Part shown: in pieces, positions 13,406-25,142 of the stretch
Numbering within the stretch: the stretch's first letter is position 1
Layout of the letters: the number at the start of each line of letters is the position of its first letter
Notes under the pieces: generated by a model
What the model saw: the letters and a program-made list of their open reading frames with translations, nothing else
Database searches by the model: none
What the model was told of the DNA's origin: nothing
NCBI GenBank assembly: GCA_028622995.1
Contig: JAJQJQ010000018.1
Location: 682,001-746,000, forward strand
Source of the DNA: Panagrolaimus kolymaensis
Taxonomy: Eukaryota > Nematoda > Chromadorea > Rhabditida > Panagrolaimidae
Direction: 5' to 3'
DNA length: 64,000 nt
Translations under genes and position numbers: made by a program

Positions 13406-14614
13406 ATGACTGGACTTTTACATGAAATCAATAAAAATAAATTTATAATATTAAGAAATAATAGATTGATAAAAGATTCTTATTTGTTTATTATATTATT
13501 TTATTTTGTAATTTGTTGGCATTTTACTGGAATAATTTTTGATAAAAAGAATGCAGCTTATTATCCTCAATTTAGCAAAGGTCTACTTTTTTCTTATTTT
13601 TTAGAAACTTAAAATTGGGTTTTAGAAAAGGACACTTATGAGATAAATCCAGATAATATTTTGACTGGTAGTAGTAGTAATTTATCGCCATCTTGTACTC
13701 CATCCCAACGAATGCTCATTGGTATAATTTCTCGACCCTCGGAAGTTAAGAGACGTGATACTATAAGGAATAGTTGGGCCAACAGCAATAAATATTTTAA
13801 TAACAGCTTTACAAAAATTGTATTTTTTATTGGAAACACGGTAACATCAATTTTAATTTTAAAAAAAGTTAAGCATAAACAGTTTTAGAAATTTAAAAAA
13901 GTGGCGAAAGAATCACAAAAATATGGTGACATTGTGATTACTAATATTCATGAAAATTATTACAATCTTTCGTTAAAAACTTTTTCCATTTTTGATTTTG
14001 CTTTTAGACGCTGCTCTCAAATTGAATGCATTATTAAATCTGATAGCGACAATATTTTAAATATTGCTGGTTTTGAAGCGTTGTGTCAAAAACAAATCAA
14101 TGCTACTTCCCAATCAAATTCGCTGATTAAAAATAAAAAGAATGAAAAAAATTATTTGCAAGGATATATTGGTGGAAATTGTAATGTTCGACAGAATATA
14201 TTTCGTGAACCAAAAAATAAATGGCATGTCCCATATTATGTTTATCCCTCGGATAACTATCCTCGCTATTGCTCATCCGGGGCATATGCATATTTTGGTC
14301 AAAATGCATGGGAATCCATTTATGCTGCTGCCTTTGATTCCCAATATTTTCATTCATCCAATATGAGACATTTGCCTGAAGATGTTTTGTTTACTGGAAT
14401 TTTTGCGAACTATGCTTCCATTCCACGAATCAATATTTTGGGATTTTCTTTTTTCAATACTCCCAAAATTGTTTGCAGTGAAAAGAAAACCATGTCTTAC
14501 AGCATCCACCTTCATAACATCAAAGAAGCTCCCGATGAAGAAGAGGCAATTAAATTATCCACATTTAAATTTTTGCGTTTTTTAAATCATCCATGCACGT
14601 CAAAAATAAATTAA
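13406..14614 (+). CDS. GT31-family beta-1,3-galactosyltransferase-like protein
   Basis: Three exons (13406-13580, 13626-13840, 13889-14614) give 371 residues. Residues 23-46 form the single hydrophobic helix of a type II Golgi membrane protein (SYLFIILFYFVICWHF). Beyond it are GT31 landmarks: ISRPSEVKRRDTIRNSWA (R-x-T-x-R-x-S-W-A), the acidic strand IIKSDSDNIL in the DxD position, YPRYCSSGAYA (the YPxYCxGxxY block) and LPEDVLFTG (the ED-V-x-x-G block). The family moves a hexose from a UDP-sugar to glycolipid or glycoprotein in the Golgi. The DDD of most members reads DSD here. The second intron acceptor was chosen because the earlier TTTTAG gives an immediate stop. The donor sugar cannot be told from sequence. 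Confidence 0.88.
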
Positions 14615-15039
14615 TAAGCCCTATTTAGAGTTTTAAAATAGCTTTTATTGGATTTGTCATTCATAAAATTTTCAAACTTTTTATAACTTTTTTTGCAATA
14701 AAAGCTTTTGTTGTCATTTTTAAATTTAACACGCCAACGTGTGGGATTTTAGCAGGCATTTTTTTAAAACATTTTCATTGTTTAATTTAAACCTAAAAAT
14801 GAATGAGTGAAATAAATATATCACGTTTAAATTAACCTTAATGTCGTAGCTAAAAAGGTCATTTTATTGTTTCCCATTTTTACTATTTAAGTAGCTAAAA
14901 TGTTATGAACTAAACCAAAATGATGCAAAACTTTTTTTTGTTTATTCGGAGGCAAAAGTTTTGAAAGCAGCCTTTTTAATATTTTCGCTTTTTCTAATGT
15001 GTTTGTTTTTTTAGGTTTAAATTTTGAATCAGTTTTAAA
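14615..15039. other. Intergenic spacer
   Basis: AT-rich spacer. It ends with TTTTTTTAG at about 15006-15014, followed 25 nt later by the next ATG, so it probably includes a spliced-leader acceptor. Confidence 0.4.
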
Positions 15040-15645
15040 ATGCATCGTTTTATGACATTCAATGATGACATTCCTTCGTCAGCTGAACTTTCAAATGCGG
15101 ATTCAGTATTAAATGGACCATTCTTCTGCGGCGGATGTTCATTTGAAAGCTTAAAGGAAACCCAAAAAATTACTTTATTAACTGCGATGATGCATTTCTT
15201 TTTTTATTTTGGTATGTTTCTTTCTTTCAAAAAAATAGAAATTTCAAGTTATAAAACTTTCAGCTTTTTGTCTTACAATTATCTATGTTTCCCTAATTAT
15301 TTATTCCGTCAACAGTCCTCTTTCAAGGTTTAATGCATGTAAAAGCGCATTAATATTTTTCTCTGTAAGTCCCAAATTTTTTTTATTATGTTTTACACTT
15401 TTCATTTAAAAAAATGTTTTTAGTTTATGTTTTCGATCATTGGGTACTGTTTCAGTGCATTTACGTCAGCATTGATTAGAGAAGTTCCTGAACTTTTTGA
15501 TTTTTACACTTTATCAATCATGTTTGGAATTATAGAAGTAATGATTTATGGTTATTGGATTATTTCTATGACATCAAATGCTAAAACTGATTGGGATATA
15601 GAGTCATTTATTGACATCGATGATGATGGAGTTGATTTTGTCTGA
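15040..15645 (+). CDS. Small multi-pass membrane protein, 164 aa
   Basis: Three exons (15040-15211, 15264-15364, 15424-15645). After 45 polar residues with FFCGGCSF, four hydrophobic helices follow at about 46-75, 84-105, 108-122 and 125-140 (for example FMFSIIGYCFSAFTSALI and LSIMFGIIEVMIYGYWII). The protein ends in a very acidic tail (ESFIDIDDDGVDFV). The spacing of four helices with short loops recalls small tetraspan proteins, but it lacks the CCG of tetraspanins and I recognise no family. A TTTTTTTAG acceptor lies 25 nt before the ATG. Confidence 0.65.
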
Positions 15646-17350
15646 CAGCAAAAAATATTCATACATTTTACTCTTTTGTAATTTTTTCTCTGACCTTTAA
15701 CCAAACTAAACCCTTCAACACCTCTGTAAATTTTTTTTTGACGTCAAAAAATAAATTCCTTTGCAAAAAAACAGGTCAATTTCGTAACAATCCAATCATC
15801 ATTTTTTATTTGTGCGTGGAATACAAAAGTAAAGAGGCATAAGAGAGTGGACACTAAGCATACATATTTTATTGTGGTCGAAGAAAAATAAAATTTCGAC
15901 AGATGGTGCAACAACATCATCAATTTTGAGGTAGTATTGTCCCTTTCACGTTTTAACGTATATTTATGCATTAGTAACCGATATTAACTCAAAACCACAC
16001 GAGGAGGAAAATAAAAAAACTTTCTATTTACATAATGATTCCATTCCATCCATTTCAAATATACATAAAAGTAGTGAGGGATTTTTAAACTCACATCAGC
16101 CACCACTTTGTTTAAGTTCAAAAGAAAAGTTTTTTGTGCGGACAGAGCAAAACTTTTTTTTCGTCGCTCATTCCTCTTTATTTTTGCAACATTGCATTAA
16201 AATCTTTTTTACTTACCTACCGCCTTGTTGTTAACTTTTAAAGATGTCTTTCTTAGTTATAAATAATGATGATGAAACTTTTTTTGTGTTACCTCTTTTC
16301 TTCTTTGTGGTTATGCTTGATGCGGTGATAGCATTTTTGTGCTTTGCTATAACGATGTCGACAACGAAAACCATGAAATTTAAGCCGCTTCTTTTCTTTC
16401 ATTAAACTGGAGTGTCAAGTGCGTTCAAAATTTGATCAAATTTTTTTTTAGATTTTTTCATCAGCGGTGATTTCTTTATTTCTTTGATTCAAAGAAATCC
16501 AGAAAAGGTGTGAGAGCAAGAGTATTTTTTAAGTGCTTCTTGATGTTTACCTTCGAGATGAGTCATCCATCCATTTTCCAACAATAACTCAGCTCTCAAC
16601 CTTCGTCAAATTTCTTATATTAGCTTTCAAAAAAAGCCTCACCCCTACTCGATGACTGTTTCCTCCATATTTTCACCCTTTTTTTTGAAAAACTTGGCAA
16701 AACTTTCTTTTTTTTATTGTGGTTGCCACCATTTTTGTAAACTTTTTGTGTATTTGTTCATGATTAAATCAGCTTTTTTCATGTGGGTGGTGGAAGGAAG
16801 GTCTTCGTCGTTATTGCATGAGAATGTTTATGATTTTACGTCACATATGCACCACAATTTCAATGGCCACTTAAAAAGGTTTCGTTTGTTTAACGAGGAG
16901 TTGGTTGAATGCTTAAGTAATATATTATACATAGGCGTGAAAATTCATTGTCGGCGGCTGCAAAAAAAAAAAAAAAATAGCATTTTGCTCAACCTTTAAA
17001 TAATGAAGTTTTTTTAGGGTTGTATCGCAGTAAACGATGATAGCTTGCTTTTCTTTTAAATACTTGCAATTTTAACATTCCTATAAATAGTGTAGACTTC
17101 TTCCAAAATTCTAAAAAGTATTTGACGCCATTTCATGCTTATTTGCGTGCTTTCCCTTTTTATTTCTTCTTATCACCTTTTTTCTTTGTTTTTTCTTTGT
17201 TTTTTCTCTCGTTTTGATTGTGTTGAAGCATTTACTCTCCGCAACCATTTTTGTTTTGTTACGTTTTTTTTGACAAATATAATTTTTACGCTTTTTTCAT
17301 TTGCTACAAAATTTAATTTATAATTTTCTTACATTTTCAGTAATATAAAA
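15646..17350. other. Intergenic, T-rich
   Basis: 1.7 kb without a supported gene. It ends in TTTTCAG at 17334-17340, ten nt before the next ATG. That site is either a spliced-leader acceptor or the acceptor of an unrecognised upstream exon. Confidence 0.4.
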
Positions 17351-18537
17351 ATGGCTGTCGAAGCTATCCCAGTTTTTGAGATGGTTCTCAAATCAAATGA
17401 AGAACTTGAAGATAAATTAAATCTTATTAGACTTGCTCCAAATGAAACAGCAAATGTCACTTGTCGTATTTATGATTCTGGATTAGACCCTAGTTCATTG
17501 GCATTTACAAAAAATGGCAAACCTGTAACTCAATCCAATGGAATGGGTTATACTTATCAAGTGAAGAGTTATAAAGTTTCGAGCGGTCCAATAAATTTTA
17601 CATGCTCTGCCACAAGAACTAATGGTGGCAAAAAAATTCAAACAAGACTTATGAAAGTCACAGGAAATTTGAAGCGTGAACTTTATGATGATGAAGTTCA
17701 TTGTCCAATCAATAAATGCCAAAATGATGGCTTATGTGTTTCACAAAAAAATCCAACTAAACATGATATTGATTTTTGCATGTATGTTTTTAAAGTTTTT
17801 TTAAAGTTGACTAAGGCTTGATTTTTTAGATGTCCAATTAATTTTAAAGGACCCAATTGCGAGTATTTACATACAGTTTATAGTGATACTGATCAAAGAA
17901 CTGAAGCAACAACAAATGCAAATTATCTTTATCTTTCTATGGCATTATTATTTTTAGTTGCAGTCGTTTTTGGTATTCTTTATGGCCGTGAAAAGTAAGC
18001 TTCTTTTTTCAATAAATTTTCTTCCACCCTTTTTTCTATACTGCTTTAACTCGTTTTATTTTTGATTATTTAACTTTTTAAAACTGTCAACAAATTGCAG
18101 TGGTTTTAGGCTAAAGCGAGCCAAAACAAAGAAACAGTTGCAAAAAAAGCAGCAACAGCAACAACCGCAACCAGAAGAAAGCACATCGTTGCAAGCTTAT
18201 GAAGTCTGCGATGGCCGTGAAGTAATAAATTTGTTTTATTGATTTTGTTTTAATTTTTTTAACCTTCGTAAACTTTAAGGATGCAGCTTATGCGGAAGGA
18301 AAATTTACTAAAACTTATATTATCAATGAATATGATAATGTTCCAGCGGATGAAAGGATGAAACTAAATAATCAAAGGCCCATTATTCGAGGAACCCTAA
18401 TTCCCTCCGATAATCGTGGTTCTTCGTCCATAGGAGTGACAGAAGAAATTGCGAGATCTGGACGAATGAAGTTAGATTATGGTCCATCGATAGCTCGACC
18501 GATATTGACAAATCATCCACAAAATTTTCAAGCTTAA
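17351..18537 (+). CDS. Ig-EGF-transmembrane protein 1 (neuregulin-like layout)
   Basis: Four exons (17351-17781, 17830-17994, 18101-18221, 18280-18537) give 324 residues. Residues about 20-105 form an Ig-like domain (NVTCRIYDSG to INFTCSATRT, with paired Cys). An EGF module with six Cys follows at about 118-154 (CPINKCQNDGLC, then CICPINFKGPNC). One transmembrane helix spans about 174-195 and is followed by a basic, Gln-rich cytoplasmic tail of some 125 residues. Ig then EGF then membrane span is the layout of neuregulins, which are ErbB ligands; I infer a signalling or adhesion role only from that layout. The modelled start has no signal peptide, so an upstream exon is possible: the frame stays open to the TTTTCAG site ten nt upstream. 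A paralogue follows 1.2 kb downstream. Confidence 0.8.
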
Positions 18538-19764
18538 TTTCACCACGATTTGAACCTCAAATAAAATAATGCTGCAATGACGTTTAAAAAATTTATATGC
18601 GTGCGCATAAAAAATCATAAATATTTATTTATTTACATTTCTTCATCATATCTTATTCTTTGTCTCCCTCAAATGTGCGCAAACTTTTTTATATTATTTC
18701 CTAATGTTGATTTTTTTTTCTCTTTAAAAGCTATGTTTCTTAAGTCTGAGATCTCTGATAATTAGTCATAGTTATTTAAACTTTAATTTCTTAAGAAATT
18801 TTAAAATACAAAATTCACTTAAAGTATTTTTTTAAATGTAAACACAAAATCTTTTTTAAATTAAATCTTTTTAAGCATTGGTAATTTTCTTCACTTCTGC
18901 ATTTTCCCTTCTGTTTTTTCCTAAATCAGCGAACTCAACTAACATTTGTAGGAACATTTCTTTGTTGAATTTTTATTTTTTGGTAATTACAATGTAATTC
19001 CTTCTTTTTAATTTTATTGTTTGTAACTTTTTAAAATATTGTAAAGTTTTAATTGTTAGTAAAAAAAAAAAATAATTTGCATTCATTCTAATTTAAAAAC
19101 AAATCCGATTAAAGATGCGCCAAAAATAAAGCGTTTCTAAAGTTTACTTTCTAAACTCCATCAACCATCATCGAAACGAAGCAATGATGATCAAACAAAT
19201 AAATAAATAAAATATGTACATATTTTTCATTTTTCGTTCATCCGTCGTCGCGCCACCTTTCAGACGGTAATAAAGGTGCAGCATTTTTGGCGGCTTTTCC
19301 TTTATTTTTTTGTTATTAACGTTTGAAGTTTGAGAAATGAAAAATATTCAATAATAAAATAAAAATATTTTAAGTTGACCTAAACCTACAGAAAAAAAAT
19401 TGTCCAAGGACTAGCTGTGTTTGGCTTTTTGGGGGAAGAAGGTTGACAACGTTGAGTCATATAAAAAGGAACGCAACCGACGACGACATTCCTTCTTTTT
19501 TTTCTTCTTCCATCCAAGCTTTTCTTTTGATCAAAGTAGTAGAGTTTGAGGCAAATAGAATTTTATCGGTACATTGCCGCTCTCTTCTTCTTAAATTTTA
19601 TTTTTTTTTCATCATACTCACGCTGCAAGTAACACCCTTTCTTTTTTTCTTGATCAAGCAGAAGAAAAATAAAAAAAACTTTTTTTACTACACACTCTTG
19701 TTGGCTTTTTTTTGTTTACATTTTTTGATTTTTGTGAATTTTTATTTATATTAAAAAAAAAGCA
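18538..19764. other. Intergenic spacer between Ig-EGF paralogues
   Basis: AT-rich 1.2 kb with no coding exon recognised. It presumably holds the 3' UTR of the first paralogue and the promoter of the second. Confidence 0.4.
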
Positions 19765-20816
19765 ATGATGTCGTCATCATCGAAAATATTCAAATTTATT
19801 TTTATTTTTACATGGATTTCTTTTACATATTCTTCGCAAGTTACTTACACAATTCCAGTACATACAAGTAAGTTAGTTACAATGTGTTTGTTGTTATCGC
19901 AAAAAAAAAATATTAAAATAAAGTAAAATTTTTTAGTTAAAACAGACGAACCATACAATGCTGTTTTCGCTGAGGAAGATGATGAATTGCTAGTTTCATG
20001 TGGTCAAGAAAATATCGAATTAAAAGATATTCAATTATTTTATAAAGATGAAAATAATGCCACTAAGGTGACGTAAGTAAGCAAATAATAAATAAAAAAC
20101 GCAACTTAAAGTTTTTTAGAAATCCTCATACATTCACTTTTAAATCAAATACTCATAATGGTAATACAATAATTTGTGGAGCGAAAAGTGCTACCACCAA
20201 TGAAACGATGACTGGCATTATTCGACTTTTAACTATCATAAATAAACCATTTTACAAAATTTGGTTACCATGTGAAGAAAAAAATTATTGTTATAATCAT
20301 GGCCAATGCTATCTTGATCCCGAAAATCATGCAACCAAAATTTGTGTGTACGCTTTTTGTTGTCCTTGTCTTATCCCTTCGTTAATTTATAAAACCCTCA
20401 TTCTTTTTTTTTAGTTGCTCAGCAAATTTTGCTGGAATTAGATGCCAAAATACGTTTGCAGGTATGCATTCCCATCATAATACTATTGTCCTACCTAAAC
20501 CAGTTCCAGAGGCAAACAACTTGACATTCTTGATTATTATCATCGGTTTAGTATTAGTTATGTTATTCGCTCTTGGACTAGCTTATTATTATCGACATAA
20601 TCATAATACCGAAAAGTAAGCAAACAATGTTAATAAATTAATTACAAGGATATAATATTTAGAAAACTTCGAAGACATCTTATTTGCTCGCAATGTAACA
20701 AAGAAAGATGTCAAATAAAAATTGAAGATGAATCAACACAAACTCCCGGCGGAAACGTAAAAACAACTAACAATCATAATAAAGAATATTCAAGGCTGCC
20801 GAAAAACGAACCATGA
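19765..20816 (+). CDS. Ig-EGF-transmembrane protein 2 (neuregulin-like layout)
   Basis: Five exons (19765-19867, 19937-20072, 20120-20347, 20415-20615, 20663-20816) give 273 residues. A signal peptide is clear at 1-25 (KIFKFIFIFTWISFTYSS). A short Ig-like segment follows (LLVSCGQENIEL to TIICGAKSAT), then an EGF module (PCEEKNYCYNHGQC, then CVCSANFAGIRC), one membrane helix near 191-215 (FLIIIIGLVLVMLFALGLAYY) and a 50-residue tail with a Cys pair pattern LICSQCNKERC. Domain order, the exon border inside the EGF module and the exon border right after the membrane helix match the gene 1.2 kb upstream, so the two are tandem duplicates that have diverged strongly. Trafficking to the cell surface is likely. 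Ligand, if any, is unknown. Confidence 0.82.
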
Positions 20817-21507
20817 TTGTTTTTATTTATTTAATTGCTTTTTTCCTATAATTTTTAAGCTTTATTCTTTTACAAAAAAAATAAAATGAACACAAAGATA
20901 GCTAACAAAATGAAACACACCTCAAACAACAAAAAAATTCTTTAGAGAAAAAATATCAGAGTAAAACTTGTAGTAAGTATGCAGGAAATAATAGCCGATT
21001 ATGCCATTTTTCTACCGTGTTTAATACAACTAACGAAAAAATCAAATTAGCAAGTCTGTAAAGATATTCAGCAAAAAAAATGTTTGCTAAAAAAATCATA
21101 GTTTAGCAAGAAACTCTTCTTTTTGATTCAACCTTATTCTTAACACGAATACTTGAACCATCCTCATTACGCCCTAATAGCTACAGTAGCAGGAAAAATA
21201 TGTATGTAACAAAAAAAAAGGTTTTACTTTTTCTTCATTCATTTTCCATTACCTTCGATTCAATCTCCTTCTAAACGTCTTTTTTTTCTAACCGTTGCTT
21301 GTGCCTTACCAACATAAGTTAAATGTCTCTTGATTGCTTGTCATTTATACTGTTTAAATTATCAAGATTAGAGTTTCGTCTATTAAGTTATATTTTAAAA
21401 CCATTTTTGCTCTCATTGTTCGGTTTCACGCGATTATATCAAACTTTGTTTAAAAACGTTTTTTTTGATAACTTTATATGTATCCTTTTTAGTGACAAGT
21501 TATCACC
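20817..21507. other. Intergenic spacer
   Basis: AT-rich spacer of 690 nt. It ends in CTTTTTAG (21485-21492), 15 nt before the helicase ATG, a likely spliced-leader acceptor. Confidence 0.4.
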
Positions 21508-23953
21508 ATGTCTGATCTCAGCGATGACGATTGGCCTTCGCCCAAAAAACAAGACGATCCTGAAACTGAACGTAATGATGGTGGTGGCAGCTTCAATCAG
21601 AATTTCGACAATGGTAACAACGGATCTGCTGGACCTCATAGTGCAAATCGTGGTGGCTTCAATTATAGTTCTCGTGGTAATCATGCTTCAAATTTGCCCA
21701 ATAGTTTCGATGATATAAACTTCAACTCTTTCCAAAATGGACGTCGTGATGATGATGGTGGCTTCAATCGTAATTTTGGTAACAACAGAGCTACAAATCA
21801 ACCAACTTCTGCACGTTTTGGTGATAATATTGGATTCCGTGGTAATCGTGCTTCTTCAAATAATTTTGTCAATGGACGTGGTTTTCAAAATGGTCGAGGT
21901 AATGGAAACTTTAATGGTCCTATGGATTCAAGCAACAGAACCACTAATCGTCAAGTTCCAAGTTCAACCCCTGGTGGATTTGGTGATAATATTGGATTCC
22001 GTGGTAATCGTGCTTCTTCAAATAATTTTGTCAATGGACGCGGTTTTCAAAATGGTCCAGGCGATGGAAATTTTAATGGTACTATGGACTCAAGGGCTCA
22101 TCGGGGATTTCAACGAGGACTTGATCGCACTGCTTCAAACTTTGATGGTGGCCGTGGAAACTTCAATCAACCTCGGAATATTTCGAACAACTTTAACAAC
22201 AGAAATTCAAATACTTTTCAAAGAGGAAATCGTGGTTTCGACAATCATTTCAACGACGCTTCCAATAATACACACTCGAATAACCAAGGAGTTCAAAACG
22301 CAGATGGATTAAATGAAAATGAGCAACATTTCCTTCGTCCTCCATATATTCCTCTAGCTCGTGACCCTGATATGCTTACGGTTGAAGACAAGATGCAAAT
22401 TAAGAAATATGCTACAGTTGCTGAAACAGATGATGAACTATTTATTGAAAACTATGATGGAAAAGTTGCTTGTATTAGGTGAGCATATTTTAATTTTTCT
22501 CTCTTATAATTAATGTTGATTGTTTAGAAATTGGGAAGATGCTGAACTGAATGAAGAATTATTGCGCAACATTAGAAAGAAATGCAAATATGTTCGTCCA
22601 CGGAATATTCAAAGTTTTGCAATGCCATTCATCCTTGATTATTTTGATGTTTTGGCTCAATCTGAAACAGGAACAGGAAAGACTGCTGTAAGTTAATGTT
22701 GTATTATGATGAACTTTTAACCGTTTACATAACTTTAGGCTTTCATTGTACCAATTATTCAAATGTGTTTGCAATTCAAAGCTGATGGTGCGTTCAAATC
22801 TAAAACATCTCATCCATTTGCCATTATTGTTGGTCCAACTCGTGAATTAGTTTTGCAATTATTTGAACAAGCTCAAAAATTTTCTGACGGTATGTTCTTT
22901 TATTTACTTAGTATTTCATTAAAGTTTCCTTTTTATAGACATTGCTAATGTTACTGTAGCTAAAGCTTATGGCCAATATGATGTTGATGAAAATTATAAA
23001 GAAATTCGGAAGGGATGTGACATCTTATGCGCAACTCCTGGTCGTTTGAAGCATTTTATTGATAATGGTTGTATTTTCGTCAAGAATTTAAAATTTTTTG
23101 TTCTTGATGAAGCAGATCGAATGTTGGATGGAAAATTTATGGATGTCATCGAAGATGTTGTTAACTCTAAAGATTTCCCTCCAGTATGTTTCATTTCTTT
23201 ATATAGCATACATTACGTCTTCTTTTTTTAGACTCCCGAGCGTCAAACTTTATTGTTTAGCGCAACATATTCACCTGAATCAAAAAAGATTGCTGCAGAA
23301 ATTATGAAACCTGAAGCTGTTATCATCACGAATGAAAAGATGCTTCCAAATAAGAAAATCAAGCTGGACTTTATTGCTGCTAATGCTCAACAGAAGTACA
23401 CCAAGTTGATTGAACTATGTAAAGCTGAAGCTGTCAAAGCAGGTGATGTTAAAAAGATGCCTCGTGCTATGGTTTTTGTCAATGAAAGATACAGAAGTGA
23501 AATGGCTGCCAGAATGCTCAATAACAGTGGAATCCCAGCTAGCTCTATCAGAGGTGATCGTAATCAAGAAGATCGTGAACAAGCTTTGCGTGATCTTCGA
23601 AGCTATCAAGTTTGTGTTCTTGTTTCGACTGATGTCGGAGCTCGTGGACTGGATATCAAAGAACTTGAACATGTATGTTTTGCTCTTTTTCTTGTAATAC
23701 TACTAAGTTTTATCCTTTTCAGGTCATCATTTTGGATATGCCTCAAGATATTGAAACTTATATTTACCGTGTAGGTAGAGTTGGTCGTATTTCTCCTGGA
23801 TATGCCACTGTTTTTATCAACAAAGATGATACAATAGTGAAAGAAATTGCAGAAATGATTCGTGAAAATGGAGAAGAACTTCCTCCCGCTTTGAAATCGA
23901 TTCTTTCTGAAAGTGATGAGAAGCCTTTTGCTGATATCATTTCCTGGGGTTAA
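21508..23953 (+). CDS. DEAD-box RNA helicase, Vasa/DDX3 type with Gly/Asn/Phe-rich N-terminus
   Basis: Six exons (21508-22478, 22528-22687, 22739-22889, 22939-23183, 23232-23672, 23723-23953) give 732 residues. Residues 1-270 are low complexity, rich in Gly, Asn, Phe and Arg, with RGG/FRG-like repeats typical of granule-forming germline helicases. The core follows in order: Q motif region (RPRNIQ), motif I SETGTGKT, Ia PTRELVLQ, Ib TPGRL, DEAD at LDEADRML, SAT, IV MVFVNER, V STDVGARGLDI and VI YRVGRVGR, ending in a lone Trp (IISWG) as in Vasa proteins. The family unwinds RNA with ATP. Departures from consensus are the motif I Gln read as Glu and the first His of motif VI read as Tyr. Expression in germ granules is an inference. 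Confidence 0.9.
21821..22075 (+). repeat. 162-bp internal tandem duplication in helicase exon 1
   Basis: The segment beginning GTGATAATATTGGATTCCGT at 21821 recurs at 21983, 162 bp (54 codons) later, and stays almost identical for over 70 bases before the copies drift. Both encode an FGDNIGFRGNRASSNN unit followed by NGRGFQNG. The period is a multiple of three, so copy number can change without breaking the frame. Confidence 0.9.
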
Positions 23954-25142
23954 CATTTTACTTCTTTTGTAACTCTTTTTGTATTCTGTTTTGTTTTTGT
24001 AAATTTTGTTTGTTTGTAAAAAGTTGTTATTGTTTTAAACCTTTGTTAACCTTTCGGTATTTTTCTTGTAATAAAGTTTTGTTAATAAAAATGCTTGCTT
24101 TTCCTATTGTTTCAACTCCTTAATTCAGTTAAAAGTCTCTTCAACTTACACTTGGTATGAAAACTAGTTAACTCACCGTTAGAGACAAGGGTGTTTTTTC
24201 TCAGAATATTCCTTTCTTTATATCATTCACCAATCTATTGATATCTTTTTTTTGTGTTAAGCATGAACTCAACCAAATATTTTACCCACTATTATGAAAG
24301 ATTAACCTTTTTCTAAAATATTGGTTTTTTGATTCGGTTGAAAAAACTTTTATGTGATATTTTGCTACATACACTCACTTTTTGTATTTGAAAGGATTGA
24401 ACGGAAGCATAAAGTTTCTAAAATATCATTGATTTGTTCATGCATTCATTTGTTTTATTTGAATTTGTTCGATTTCGACACGAAAGCTTGAATCTACTGT
24501 CTTTTTGGCTCCATTGGCTCTCGCTTTTTCTTCCTTCAATTTTAGAGTTTTTTGTTGTTCGTTGAAATTCTGCTTTTTTTTGTTTACAACTTTGCCATAA
24601 TATTATCTCCAAAAATTTGTTTGCATTTACTTTCTTTCTTACACAACAAAATCTTTTTACACTGTTGCATAAAATTTAAAAAAGCCATCCATTATTAAGC
24701 TTTTTGACACCTATTTTTCTTTGCTTATCCGTGAAACCTTTTCGACCACAACGTCTCCTTTCTTTTTTGACCATGTTAGAATAATAATACCTTTAAAAAT
24801 ATAGGCCGATAAAAAACAGAAACACTTTCGATCTTCATTTTTGCTCGTGTGCGTCAAATCCTTTTTTCTTTCACTTTTTTCGCTTTTAAATGTTCGCTCG
24901 TTCTTCCGACACTTTTATTGACGGTCAGTCATACTTTTGACTTTGACCCACGTTTTTTTCTTCGATGAAACATGAATAAAAACAGGGGATTTCCTTTATT
25001 TTCTTTTTCGTGAAAGATATTCTTTTTTATTCCCTTGGAATTGATTGGATTTTACTTTTGTTAAATGCGTGATATCTTAGTTTTATTATCGTTTATGCTT
25101 GAATTTTTGTTTACCATTTTTATTATTTCAGGAAGTATCATC
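23954..25142. other. Intergenic spacer
   Basis: AT-rich 1.2 kb. A possible poly(A) signal for the helicase lies near 24070-24076 (AATAAAG), and an ATTTCAG acceptor lies 11 nt before the next start codon. Nothing else was recognised. Confidence 0.4.

Noticed and set aside
16652..16999. 115-codon plus-strand frame
   Set aside because: Low-complexity composition, ends in a poly-A-derived Lys run, no splice partners and no recognisable motif.
21737..22312. 191-codon frame inside the helicase
   Set aside because: Shadow frame over the repeat region of the helicase exon; its own repeats simply reflect the DNA duplication.
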